NCBI GenBank assembly: GCA_910584475.1
Contig: CAJUBD010000019.1
Location: 1 to 42,895, forward strand
Source of the DNA: an uncultured Treponema sp.
GTDB taxonomy: Bacteria; Spirochaetota; Spirochaetia; Treponematales; Treponemataceae
Reading direction: 5' to 3'
DNA: 42,895 nucleotides
Below the pieces are notes generated by a model that did not search any database, was not told the origin of the DNA, and saw only the letters and a program-made list of their open reading frames with translations. Positions 1 to 9,516 of this stretch are shown here, piece by piece. A program made the translations under genes and the position numbers. The first letter of the stretch is position 1. Each line of letters starts with the position of its first letter.

Positions 1-18
1 GTGTAACCCTCTATCGCT

Positions 19-37
19 CCACAGGCTTAGCCTGTGG
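19..37. terminator. Perfect hairpin, terminator-like
   Basis: Perfect inverted repeat CCACAGGC-TTA-GCCTGTGG near the left edge. It lies about 200 bases beyond the 3' end of hydG (minus strand). No long T-run follows on either strand, so its role as a terminator is only a possibility. Confidence 0.4.
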
Positions 38-49
38 ATTTCTTATGGG

Positions 50-111
50 ATTAAGCGGAAAGTTTTCTTCTGCTGGATGCTTAATTCATTTGCGCGAACA
101 GGCAAACGCAA
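50..111 (-). repeat. Degraded four-hairpin unit (hp4 and hp3 remnants)
   Basis: ATTAAGC at 50-56 pairs with GCTTAAT at 79-85 around an inner GAAA/TTTC stem, which is the hp4 design seen intact at 42846-42889. A TTGCG...CGCAA hairpin (hp3-like) follows. On the plus strand the order is hp4 then hp3, so the unit reads on the minus strand. The stretch up to hydG at 243 shows only decayed hp2-like sequence and no gene. Confidence 0.45.
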
Positions 112-242
112 CAATTGAACTTTAAGAACAAAACTTGAAGTCAAAATCCGTGCGAGAGTTAAAAAAACAAGGCGAAAACTCTTAAGCGAACATTTGGTTT
201 GCGACACATTTTATCGCGGATTCTTAACCTTTCTCGCAAATT

Positions 243-1658
243 TCAAAACCTGAAATCGCGCTTGCCGTTCACCTCTTCCTGCAAATATTGTTCGGCGCGC
301 TTTCGGACGGCTTCGTTGGGAATCGTCAAAAGTTCGCGAGCGATAAGTTCGTCGCCGATTTTTTTCGTCTCGGGCGAAGCGTAGTCTTCCAAATATTCCT
401 TGAGCGTCATAAGCGCGTTCGGGTGACAGCAGTTCGCGATTTGACCGGATTTGACGAGCGACATAAACCTGTCGCCAGTACGACCAGCGCGATAACAAGC
501 CGTGCAAAAACTCGGAACGTAGCCAAGCCTCATGAGCCAATTCAAGACTTCATCGAGCGTGCGCGTGTCGCTCACGTCAAACTGAACGGTGTCGTCAGGG
601 CGCGACGCTTCACGATATCCGCCGACGCTCGTTCGCGAGCCGCCTGAAATTTGCGAAACGCCGAGTTCGATGACTTTTTCGCGCGTTACTTGAGATTCCC
701 GCGTGGAGACAATCATTCCGGTGTACGGCACGGCGACTCGAATGCAGGCGACGATTTTCGCGAAAGTCTCATCGTCAATCGCGTCAGGAAAATTCGCAGG
801 GTCGATTCCGTCCGCCGCGCGAATTCGCGGAACGCTGATTGTGTGCGGGCCGACGCCCTTGGTCGCCTCCAAATGTTCGGCGTGCATCAAAAGCCCGACA
901 AAATCGTAGCGGTACAAATTCAGTCCGAACAAAACGCCGCAGCCCACGTCGTCAATTCCGCCTTCCATCGCGCGATCCATCGCCTCGGTGTGATAGGCAT
1001 AATTTGATTTCGGTCCAGTCGGATGCAACTTTTCGTAAGCCCTTTTGTTGTAAGTTTCTTGGAACAAAATGTAAGTGCCGATTCCAGCATCCTTCAACTT
1101 GGAATAATTTTCCACGGTCGTCGCGGCGATGTTCACGTTCACGCGCCGAATCGCGCCGTTTTTGTGCTTGATCGAATAAATTGTCTTGATGCTTTCCAAA
1201 ACATATTCAAGCGGATTGTTCACGGGATCTTCGCCAGTTTCCAGCGCGAGCCGCTTGTGTCCCATGTCCTGCAGCGCGATCACTTCGTCGCGAATTTCTT
1301 CCTGCGAAAGCTTTTTGCGCGGAATGTGCTTGTTCTTGGCGTGATACGGACAATAAGTGCAACCGTTAACGCAGTAGTTCGAAAGATAAAGCGGCGCGAA
1401 AAGCACGATTCGGTTGCCGTAGAATTTTTGCTTTATTTCCCGTGCAAGCGACTTCATCCTTTCATTCAAATCGGGAATGTCGCATTCAAGCAAAACCGCC
1501 GCCTCGCGATGCGAAAGTCCTTTGCAAAGCGCAGCCTTTTCAAGTAAACTTTCTACGAGCGCGCGGTCGCTTTTATGCTTTTGCGCGTAGTCCAGCGTTT
1601 CAAGAATTTCCGCGTCATCAATGAAATCTTCGGCGTGAGGAGAATTTACATTGTACAT
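243..1658 (-). CDS. hydG: [FeFe]-hydrogenase maturation radical SAM protein HydG
   Basis: HydG cleaves tyrosine with radical SAM chemistry to make the CO and CN ligands of the [FeFe]-hydrogenase H-cluster. The 471-residue protein has the normal family length. The radical SAM CX3CX2C motif is C96/C100/C103 (CVNGCTYC). The C-terminal region (about 385-412) carries FCTACYRAGRTGDRFM followed by a CCHPNAL segment, matching the CX2C...C site of the auxiliary cluster that separates HydG from ThiH. Known HydG partners are HydE and HydF; neither is in the window, so the gene stands alone here. The ATG at 1658 is preceded by a weak purine tract (AGAGGC), and a promoter candidate lies 170 bases upstream, leaving a leader that contains an antisense hairpin unit. 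The presence of HydG implies a hydrogen-producing or hydrogen-consuming fermentative anaerobe. Confidence 0.96.
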   Translation of the reverse strand: MYNVNSPHAEDFIDDAEILETLDYAQKHKSDRALVESLLEKAALCKGLSHREAAVLLECDIPDLNERMKSLAREIKQKFYGNRIVLFAPLYLSNYCVNGCTYCPYHAKNKHIPRKKLSQEEIRDEVIALQDMGHKRLALETGEDPVNNPLEYVLESIKTIYSIKHKNGAIRRVNVNIAATTVENYSKLKDAGIGTYILFQETYNKRAYEKLHPTGPKSNYAYHTEAMDRAMEGGIDDVGCGVLFGLNLYRYDFVGLLMHAEHLEATKGVGPHTISVPRIRAADGIDPANFPDAIDDETFAKIVACIRVAVPYTGMIVSTRESQVTREKVIELGVSQISGGSRTSVGGYREASRPDDTVQFDVSDTRTLDEVLNWLMRLGYVPSFCTACYRAGRTGDRFMSLVKSGQIANCCHPNALMTLKEYLEDYASPETKKIGDELIARELLTIPNEAVRKRAEQYLQEEVNGKRDFRF

Positions 1659-1702
1659 ATATTGCCTCTGTCAATAAAACATTTTACCATAATTTTACTC
1701 AG

Positions 1703-1816
1703 GGCGAAAACTCGCCTATTTAGTCGCAAGCCTCTGGCTTGCTGACGGTTTCTCATTTCATTGCGAAACGATTTTTTCAGCAACTTGAAAGTTGACGCTT
1801 TCTTCGTTGCTGAAAG
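1703..1816 (+). repeat. Four-hairpin unit lacking hp1, antisense in the hydG leader
   Basis: On the plus strand the order is a decayed hp2 (GGCGAAAACTCGCC, 1703-1716), linker TATTTAGTC, an extra hairpin GCAAGCC/GGCTTGC (1726-1742), hp3 GTTTC...GAAAC with the TCATTTCATTGC loop (1748-1769), and hp4 TTCAGCAAC...GTTGCTGAA (1774-1816). It is antisense to hydG and has no SD tract. Further out, 1924-1953 holds an isolated decayed hp3 (GCGATTTTGC...AAAATC); otherwise I see no gene between 1860 and 2057. Confidence 0.7.
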
Positions 1817-1831
1817 TTAAAGAACGAGCAC

Positions 1832-1860
1832 AGTGTAGCATACAATCCGACAAGTTACAA
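1832..1860 (-). promoter_or_regulatory. Candidate hydG promoter
   Basis: On the minus strand TTGTAA (1860-1855), a 17-base spacer and TACACT (1837-1832) fit a sigma70-type promoter. The predicted start, near 1825, places the antisense hairpin unit inside the hydG 5' leader. Confidence 0.5.
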
Positions 1861-2057
1861 GTAGCGTGGCAGTTTAGAGTATAATAGCTATCAGCCAATG
1901 AATAGCAAGTAGTAGACGATACGCGATTTTGCGACGAAGCGAAAAATCACAGTAAATGGCAAATTGGCAAAGCGAAATCAAATTCGAAAACTTGAGGGCA
2001 CACGGCGGATGTGCTTCTTGGGAAATGGCGGCAATCTGCACCGATAAAGGTCGTCCT

Positions 2058-2840
2058 CTACGCGAGCGACAACGCCATGAGCATCATCGGGCACAATGTT
2101 TCCTCGGAATCTTCGGCGGCCTTTTTCGTGCACAAATTTACTGTCGCCGTCAAAATTGAAAGAGCCTTTCTTTTCGTGAACGCGGCATTGCAATAAAGCG
2201 CGTAGGTTTCCATGTCCTGTCCGAGCGCGCCCATTTTAGCCCACGCTTTCCATTCGCGTTCGCCTTTGGCATTGTACGCGCTGAAAAAATCGCTCGAGAA
2301 GATCATTCCGACACGCAGGAGGACATAGGGGTCTTCTTCCATTCCCTCCTTTTTCTCCGCCGCTTCCGCCTCCGCCTCAAGCTCCTCCTTCGTGCGGTTG
2401 TCGGCGAGCGGGCGGTTCCTGTGCTGAGCCACATGGGTGAGCTCATGGGCGATCGTCTTTCTCCCCTCCTCTGTCTCCGGCTTGTATGCTTTTGTACTGA
2501 AATAGACTGTCGCACCGATTGTAAGGGCGGTCGCATGATATGCCCGTGTCAGCTCATCCGAATATGCTCCGTACCTTATTGTCGCATTTTCCAGATTGCT
2601 GCCGGTCTTCAGGTTGTACTCGTTGAGAACTGTCGTTTCTACGGGGACTGACCTGTCGTTTTTGCGTTCTGAAATTCTTCTCAGATGTGCTTCAACAAGA
2701 GAGTATTCCATAAAGTCGGAGTCTTTCTGCTTCTCTACAAGTTTCCTTTTCTGCAACCTCAGACAGTCTTCATTGTCATCGTCTTCGGCTACGGCAATAA
2801 GATACTGGTATAACCTGTTCTGCTCCCGTGTCATTGTCAT
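2058..2840 (-). CDS. DUF4157-domain putative metallopeptidase
   Basis: The 260-residue protein has a zinc-peptidase-like HELTH motif at residues 132-136, preceded by a segment (about 85-122: YGAYSDELTRAYHATALT, then IGATVYFS) typical of DUF4157. That domain is common in polymorphic toxins and in cargo of extracellular contractile injection systems. No signal peptide or membrane segment is seen. The start at 2840 has GGAG four bases upstream, and the gene begins 13 bases after the SUKH gene, so the two are probably cotranscribed. The last ~40 residues are doubtful: after about residue 218 the other open frame on this strand runs on to 1978, so a frameshift near the C-terminus is possible. Peptidase activity is inferred from the motif only. 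Confidence 0.75.
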   Translation of the reverse strand: MTMTREQNRLYQYLIAVAEDDDNEDCLRLQKRKLVEKQKDSDFMEYSLVEAHLRRISERKNDRSVPVETTVLNEYNLKTGSNLENATIRYGAYSDELTRAYHATALTIGATVYFSTKAYKPETEEGRKTIAHELTHVAQHRNRPLADNRTKEELEAEAEAAEKKEGMEEDPYVLLRVGMIFSSDFFSAYNAKGEREWKAWAKMGALGQDMETYALYCNAAFTKRKALSILTATVNLCTKKAAEDSEETLCPMMLMALSLA

Positions 2841-2853
2841 GCTTCTCCGCGCT

Positions 2854-3987
2854 TTATTTTGTCTTGCCTATCGGCGTTGTGTTCAGTTCCCCGCCCTCTG
2901 CGAAGATTCGGAACAGATCCACGATGTCCTTGGCGACATAGCAGGCTTCTTCCAGCTTTGTGGATTTGGAGCTTATTATGTAGATTGCATCGGAACCATT
3001 TCCAAGTTTGTTTGTCGGGTCGATAAAGAATAAATCCCAGGCTAATATATCACCAGCTGATAAAAGCGATCTTTCATTGTAATAAAAAGCAAACATTTTC
3101 TTTTTTTCAAGAAATTTATTATGCTTTTCAAGAAGATCAGATAGAAATTCTAAAGTTACTTTGTTACTGCGCAAAAAAATATCCCCTTCTTTTATAATTA
3201 TATAAAGTAAATATATAAGCGGCATATTATTAAAAAACAATTCTTCATTGTTTTTTATATAATTAAAGCATTCATCATTCTCAAAATCCTTTGTACGAAA
3301 AACTTCATAGCGTTCTTTCATCCTTTCAGTAAACTCTTTTAAGTGCCCCAGTGTTTCTTGCAATCTTTTTTTATCTTCAAGAAGCTGTTCACACCGGTTT
3401 TCAAGATAATGAACATAATCATCTGTCAGAGCATTGCTACTTTTCCATTTTAGATTAAAAACATAGTTTTGGTCCTGTTCTTTTTTATTCACATAATCTT
3501 CCGTAAAGGTATAAAAATTCTCAGAAATTAAATCAAACCATTTTGTTCCATCCCTAAGAGCCGTTCTGTCAATTTTCCAGACAGATTCTGTTCCATATCC
3601 CAATTTGTTATATGGGTCAAAGAAATAACTGCAATCTCCTTCATCTTGCCCAAAAATAAAATAATCATGCATTTCTTCTAAAGAAGAATTTCCCTTAAGC
3701 CTGCCGATATAATTGAATTCATATATTTCTTTTTCATCATAAACCCGGAAGTCATTTTCTTTTCCATATAAGCCCCATGCACTGTCAGCCGCGATGAAAT
3801 TCTTGTATTCGTGGGGGAGTATAAGATTAAAGTTCTTTTCAATTTCTGGAATGGAATCATATAATTTCTTTAGTAAAAGTGCTGGACGTTCACTTGCTGT
3901 AAAATCTTCATACTGCTGTTTTACTAATGGATTATCTCGCTGGTAATAAGCACCTAATAGTTTTACATAATCATTTTTCTCTGCCAT
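2854..3987 (-). CDS. SMI1/KNR4 (SUKH) family immunity protein
   Basis: The 377-residue protein fits the SUKH superfamily: an N-terminal helix region, LPHEYKNFIAADSAWGLYG near 57-75, then FIFGQDEGDCSYFFDP followed by a VWKI strand (about 110-137). A second, weaker copy of the pattern (ILAWDLFFIDPTNKLGNGSDA) sits near residue 315, so the protein may hold two SUKH domains. SUKH proteins usually bind and neutralise nuclease toxins of polymorphic toxin systems. The gene starts 13 bases after the stop of the HNH-type toxin module and has GAGG nine bases before its ATG, which makes that toxin the natural partner. The base composition is clearly more AT-rich than in the neighbouring hydG and kinase genes, suggesting transfer as a cassette. 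Confidence 0.82.
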   Translation of the reverse strand: MAEKNDYVKLLGAYYQRDNPLVKQQYEDFTASERPALLLKKLYDSIPEIEKNFNLILPHEYKNFIAADSAWGLYGKENDFRVYDEKEIYEFNYIGRLKGNSSLEEMHDYFIFGQDEGDCSYFFDPYNKLGYGTESVWKIDRTALRDGTKWFDLISENFYTFTEDYVNKKEQDQNYVFNLKWKSSNALTDDYVHYLENRCEQLLEDKKRLQETLGHLKEFTERMKERYEVFRTKDFENDECFNYIKNNEELFFNNMPLIYLLYIIIKEGDIFLRSNKVTLEFLSDLLEKHNKFLEKKKMFAFYYNERSLLSAGDILAWDLFFIDPTNKLGNGSDAIYIISSKSTKLEEACYVAKDIVDLFRIFAEGGELNTTPIGKTK

Positions 3988-4000
3988 ATAATTATACCTC

Positions 4001-4894
4001 TTAATTTTTTATCAAATTAAATTCAAATATTGAATCGACTTCAGTTTTGGATAAGTTTTCATCAGACAACATTTTATTGTATATGGAGTGAAAATATAAG
4101 TCTGATTTTTGCAGATATAAATCTCTTATTTCATCAGGGATTCCTAAAGTTTTACAATCAGTTTTAAAGTATTCTCGTTGTTCAAAATATGAACCTGTTT
4201 TCTTGCGTTGCGTTTGTAAAGCTGTTAATGTTTGATGAGGAGTATCCTTACATGTATCTCTTAATAGAATTGCAGGCGCCTGTTTTTTATTATAATAAGC
4301 GCCAAGATTTTCTTCTGCCCATTTAGATTGAATTCCATGATGTCCATTCATAAAGGATTTATTTGTGCCCTTCAAAGTTGGGGTAATACCTTGAACCATT
4401 GAATATTTGTCATAAACAGAGAATTCTTTAACAATTTCCTTTTTGCCATCTTGATATTTCCAGCCGTTATCATACCAAATCTTTCTTGAACCATCCGGCG
4501 AAAGCCATTTTGCTTCCGGTTCGTTCCATACGAACTGATTATTATTTTCAATAATCTCGACTGCATTCTTGGCATATGGGCTTGGATCCGGACATGGATT
4601 ATATTTTGGTCCCTTTACAGGCAAGTCTTCAATGTATGAAACCTGCTTATTTCCCGGAAGTTTATTAGCAGTAACCATCTCCTGCAAGGCAACTTTCTCG
4701 CTCTGAAGAATGGCCATTTCTGCAATGTTTTCCATCGCGTTTACGGCGCTCTTGTTCAGAATTACAGAGACTTCTTCCGAAGATATTGACAAGGCAGGTA
4801 ATTGCGGCGAAACAAACATGATGTGGAAAAACGGACACGTATACAAAAAAGCCGCCGCGCTGTTTTTCGGCGCGAACCCATAGCGGTTGTTCAT
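4001..4894 (-). CDS. HNH/Endonuclease VII-type toxin module, 5'-truncated
   Basis: The C-terminal part has MNGHHGIQSKWAEENL, then APAILLRD, and a downstream HQ (about residues 190-235). This resembles the Tox-SHH/His-Me-finger nuclease toxins of polymorphic systems, which probably cut nucleic acid. The adjacent SUKH gene would provide immunity. The ATG at 4894 has no ribosome-binding site. The frame is open upstream to a stop at about 4991 with no good start, and the upstream codons (GRDENGTTCNQLREY just before the ATG) read into a hairpin repeat. The delivery part of a larger toxin therefore seems to be missing. I treat it as an orphan or displaced C-terminal toxin module rather than an intact gene. 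Codons are AT-rich as in the immunity gene. Confidence 0.6.
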   Translation of the reverse strand: MNNRYGFAPKNSAAAFLYTCPFFHIMFVSPQLPALSISSEEVSVILNKSAVNAMENIAEMAILQSEKVALQEMVTANKLPGNKQVSYIEDLPVKGPKYNPCPDPSPYAKNAVEIIENNNQFVWNEPEAKWLSPDGSRKIWYDNGWKYQDGKKEIVKEFSVYDKYSMVQGITPTLKGTNKSFMNGHHGIQSKWAEENLGAYYNKKQAPAILLRDTCKDTPHQTLTALQTQRKKTGSYFEQREYFKTDCKTLGIPDEIRDLYLQKSDLYFHSIYNKMLSDENLSKTEVDSIFEFNLIKN

Positions 4895-4924
4895 GTATTC
4901 GCGGAGTTGATTGCAGGTCGTACC

Positions 4925-4999
4925 GTTCTCGTCCCTGCCGCTTCGCGCGGGCGAAATTAAGTTCCTCGGAAATTGAGATTTCCTGCGGACTTAATTTTT
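4925..4999 (+). repeat. Partial four-hairpin unit (hp3 and hp4) at the toxin 5' end
   Basis: A decayed hp3 (GCCGC...GCGGGC) leads into a good hp4: AATTAAGTTCCTCGG...TTTCCTGCGGACTTAATT, with the standard inner stem. A half hp1 (TTAAAATCAACAACG) follows. The open frame of the toxin module runs into this unit from the other strand, so the unit marks the breakpoint. The rest of the gap to 5120 shows no gene. Confidence 0.65.
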
Positions 5000-5120
5000 A
5001 ATCGAACATTTAAAATCAACAACGCAAAGGGCCTAAATTTATTGCGCGGAAAATACATTCACGCCAGTGCCTCATATTTCCATTCTAGTTTACCTGCGCC
5101 TGATTCCTTTCCGCATAAAA

Positions 5121-6719
<1,599 letters not shown>

Positions 6720-6725
6720 ACACTT

Positions 6726-6912
6726 CTCCTAATAAATTTTTTTCTGTTGTTTCAACGACAGAAAAAAATTTAGCGCGTTTTGCAATGAAATGAAAAACGC
6801 GTTGAATAAAAAGTTTGCGATGCAAACTTTTAGATAAAAAAGTCCGCGCAACGATTTGCGAGCAGTGCGAGCAAAATCGTAAAAATTCTTGCGAACATTT
6901 TTATCATTCCTC
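6726..6912 (-). repeat. Complete four-hairpin unit in the kinase leader
   Basis: Reading toward the kinase: SD-like GAGGAAT (6912-6907); hp1 with outer stem GATAAAAATGTTCGC/GCGGACTTTTTTATC (6905-6833) and a large inner ACGATTTTGC stem; hp2 AAAAGTTTGC/GCAAACTTTT (6832-6808); hp3 ACGCG...CGCGT with the TCATTTCATTGC loop (6802-6773); hp4 AAATTTTTTTCTG...CAGAAAAAAATTT (6771-6734); then the kinase SD AGGAG (6730-6726). Confidence 0.8.
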
Positions 6913-6945
6913 ATTATATCAACTCAATTCATTTTTCAATATTTA
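6913..6945 (-). promoter_or_regulatory. Candidate kinase promoter
   Basis: TATAAT on the minus strand (6918-6913) is preceded by TGA, an extended -10. A TTGAAA lies only 15 bases upstream and TATTGA 17 bases upstream. The predicted transcript starts at or inside the SD-like tract of the hairpin unit, so the unit would be the whole 5' leader. Confidence 0.5.
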
Positions 6946-6992
6946 ATTTGCCTCAAATTCAAAATTTAAATTTGAGTTTTCCTTTTGAATTT

Positions 6993-8057
6993 TCATTCCG
7001 AATTTTCGACAGAAACAATTTGTGTTTCCGGTTCAAAAGTTTTGTCGGCGCGGACGACTGCGACATTCTGCTCAAGCGGATTGTGCAATTGGACATAAAA
7101 TCCATTTTGCCGCAAATTGAATTTGCCTCTCACCGGACGATGCCCGCCAATATAGGCGGGATGTATGTTCTTGTCTTTTGGCTTGCAAAAAGTTTTCAGC
7201 ATTTTTCTTACGCTTCCCGAACTCGCCTCGTCATTCGCGGTCCAAGTCAAAGCCAAAATAACTTCGGCAAAAAACGGCGCGTTTATCACGGCTTCTTCGC
7301 TCAAAGGCTCGAGCGGCTCGGCGTGCGAAACGAACAAATTGTTCGTGCAAAAAGCGAGCGGCAATGACTTTTCAAAATCGTAAATCGCGTCCAAAACTTC
7401 GTCTCCGTAATGAGCCTGCATAAAACGCATCACCATTTCGCCTTCCTGCGCGAATTTCCTGAACGAAAAATTTCCGTCTCCATTTTCGTTTTTTATGTTT
7501 TCATGATTTCCCTTCAAACAATGAAAATTTTCTGGCCAACGGCATTTGCATTCCATCACCGCCATCAACGCCGAAAGCCCTTCGCGCATTTCTTCTTTCA
7601 TCGACTTGCCCGCAAAATCGCCTTGCAGAAATTCATCGTAAGCCAAAAGCCATCGCTCGTAATTCTGCGCCTCCGAATGAAGCAAGTCGCCGACGAGCAC
7701 GACGCGAATTTCACCTTCGCTCAAAGCCTCCGCAATGCGAATGTCATTTCGCAATCCTGAAATTTTTTTTGGCAAAATAAAATTCAGAATGTTGAAGACA
7801 AAATCCGCGCGCGCGTGAATGTCCGGAACTACGATGCAAGGAATTTCTTTCTGTCCGCGAAAATCCAAAAGTCCGCCCGCGCCTACTTCCCCTTTCAAAG
7901 TGAGCGCGGGACGATAGGCGAGATTTTCCGAGCGCAAAACTGAAACAGTTTTTTTTGCAAGCGAAGAAATTTTTTGCGCCGAAGGAAGCTTTCTTTGCAA
8001 AGAGTAGGCGCGAATTTTTTCCAAGAAATCTTGCGTGGAATCCAAAATGTTTTTCAA
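6993..8057 (-). CDS. PPP-type metallophosphoesterase
   Basis: The 354-residue protein shows the metal-binding blocks of the calcineurin-like superfamily: PDIHARADF (79-86; D and H), VGDLLH (122-127), GNHEN (183-187), SHAEP and GGHRPV near the C-terminus. This order fits PPP-family Ser/Thr or Ser/Thr/Tyr protein phosphatases. It probably removes phosphates put on by the kinase encoded 270 bases downstream. The start is a TTG at 8057 with only a weak purine tract (GGGAAAAG) upstream. It lies 48 bases after the FHA gene, so the two are likely cotranscribed. The N-terminal ~65 residues are a helical extension with no motif that I can assign. Confidence 0.85.
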   Translation of the reverse strand: MKNILDSTQDFLEKIRAYSLQRKLPSAQKISSLAKKTVSVLRSENLAYRPALTLKGEVGAGGLLDFRGQKEIPCIVVPDIHARADFVFNILNFILPKKISGLRNDIRIAEALSEGEIRVVLVGDLLHSEAQNYERWLLAYDEFLQGDFAGKSMKEEMREGLSALMAVMECKCRWPENFHCLKGNHENIKNENGDGNFSFRKFAQEGEMVMRFMQAHYGDEVLDAIYDFEKSLPLAFCTNNLFVSHAEPLEPLSEEAVINAPFFAEVILALTWTANDEASSGSVRKMLKTFCKPKDKNIHPAYIGGHRPVRGKFNLRQNGFYVQLHNPLEQNVAVVRADKTFEPETQIVSVENSE

Positions 8058-8105
8058 AAAAATTTAACTTTTCCCAAAACTGCAATTTTAGGAAAGACAT
8101 CATTA

Positions 8106-8450
8106 TCAGCCGAAAACCAGGTTCGCCGTGCCTACTGTGATTTTGTCGCCACGAGAAAGCTTCACATATTTTCCGGCAGGAATTTTTCTGTCGTTCAAAA
8201 AAGTTCCATTCGTGGAATTCTCATCTTTCAAAAAATAATCTTCCTTTATTTTTTGGATGAGAGCGTGATGGCGGCTCGCGAGCTTGTTGTCAATGACAAC
8301 GCTGTTGTCCGTGTCGCGACCAATCGTGATTTTCGCCACAAGCTGAATTTTCTGCTTGTTGAACATCAAGTAGGAAACAGCTCCTGAATTAGAAAATGCC
8401 TGAATGTGCTGTCCCACCGGGGAATTGTTCATAATTGTAGAATCGTTCAT
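8106..8450 (-). CDS. FHA-domain phosphothreonine-binding protein
   Basis: This 114-residue protein is almost wholly one FHA domain. The hallmark residues are present: IGRDTDNSVVIDN (GR with the following SV), SRHHALI (S and H of the phosphothreonine site) and NSTNGTFLNDRKI (N...GT.lN). It would read phosphothreonine marks on partner proteins. It heads a same-strand set with a PPP-type phosphatase and a transmembrane kinase. The -10 element TATAAT ends six bases before the ATG, so the mRNA probably begins at or near the start codon and is leaderless; no ribosome-binding site is present. Confidence 0.93.
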   Translation of the reverse strand: MNDSTIMNNSPVGQHIQAFSNSGAVSYLMFNKQKIQLVAKITIGRDTDNSVVIDNKLASRHHALIQKIKEDYFLKDENSTNGTFLNDRKIPAGKYVKLSRGDKITVGTANLVFG

Positions 8451-8456
8451 ATTTCC

Positions 8457-8485
8457 ATTATATCAGCAAATTTCAATTTTGTCTT
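8457..8485 (-). promoter_or_regulatory. Candidate FHA promoter, leaderless
   Basis: On the minus strand TATAAT (8462-8457) is preceded by TGA (extended -10), with AAGACA 17 bases upstream as a poor -35. Only six bases separate the -10 from the FHA start codon. Confidence 0.55.
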
Positions 8486-8610
8486 TATTTTTTTTCAAAA
8501 AAATTGTAAAATAAATTCTTGTTAGCATGTCATTTCGACCGAAGCGGAGAAAACTTTTTGCGAAAAAATCCCGACTTCGCTTGATGTGATTTTTTTTATA
8601 GGGAAGAAAA

Positions 8611-9507
8611 ATGAAAACTTTGGTGATTGGCGCGACTTGCGTAGATTTGATTGTTCACGTTAAAAAATTTCCAGAGGCGGATGAGGACGTAAATTTTCAC
8701 GATGAAAAAATGTCCATTGGCGGAACCGCTTTCAACGTGGCGCGCGCTTTGCAAAGCCAAAACAGCACCTTCATTTTATGCTCGCCCGTCGGCGAAAAAG
8801 GCGCGTATGCCGAATTCATAAAATCCGAATTTGCCAAAAATAAAATTCCGATTTTCGCACAAATCGCAGGACAGGAAAACGGCGTTTGCGTTTGCCTCGT
8901 CAACGAAAAAAACGAGCACGCGTTTTTGTGCTCGCACAAAGCCGAATATGTTTTCGACGAAAAATTTTTCGCGAAAATAAATTTTCGCAAAATCGATTCG
9001 ATTTATTTTTCCGGATTGGAAATGGAAGAAGCCGCCGCAGAAAACGAAATCGATTTTATAGCGCGCGCAAAATTCGAAGCGCAAAAATCAGGACGTGAGA
9101 TTAAAATATTTTTCGATCCGACTTCCAGAGTAAATTTCATAAAGAAAAATTTGCTCGAAAAAATTTTCGCGCTGAAACCGATTTTGCATTTGAACAAACA
9201 GGAAGCGTTGGACTTGAGCGGAAAAGATTCTCTTGAAGAAGCCGCCGCGCATTTGAGCGCGCTTTGCGAAAACGATTTGATTTTGACGCTTGGAAAAGAA
9301 GGCGCGTACATTTTCGAACGCGGCGCGAATTGCGGAAAAAAAGTTCCGGGATTCTCGGCGAACGTCATTTCCACAATTGGCTGCGGAGACGCGCATTTGG
9401 GAATTTGCATCGCGCAAATAAAAAATGGCGTGAGCCTTTATGACGCGGTTTTAAAAGCGAACGAATACGCCGCGAAAGTCGCTCAAACGGAAGGCTCTTC
9501 CATTTGA
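8611..9507 (+). CDS. PfkB-family carbohydrate/nucleoside kinase
   Basis: The 298-residue protein has the ribokinase-like fold signatures: an N-terminal MKTLVIGATCVDLIV strand and IGGTAFNVARAL (glycine-rich substrate loop, about 36-47). Near the C-terminus is the ATP/anion-hole motif STIGCGDAHLG, in which the catalytic aspartate is kept but the usual GAGD is GCGD. It should phosphorylate a sugar, sugar acid or nucleoside with ATP; the substrate cannot be told from sequence. The ATG at 8611 has GGGAAG five bases upstream. It is transcribed alone, divergent from the FHA gene and convergent with the DUF2974 gene, whose stop lies nine bases away. Confidence 0.9.
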   Translation: MKTLVIGATCVDLIVHVKKFPEADEDVNFHDEKMSIGGTAFNVARALQSQNSTFILCSPVGEKGAYAEFIKSEFAKNKIPIFAQIAGQENGVCVCLVNEKNEHAFLCSHKAEYVFDEKFFAKINFRKIDSIYFSGLEMEEAAAENEIDFIARAKFEAQKSGREIKIFFDPTSRVNFIKKNLLEKIFALKPILHLNKQEALDLSGKDSLEEAAAHLSALCENDLILTLGKEGAYIFERGANCGKKVPGFSANVISTIGCGDAHLGICIAQIKNGVSLYDAVLKANEYAAKVAQTEGSSI

Positions 9508-9516
9508 GCGCACAAT

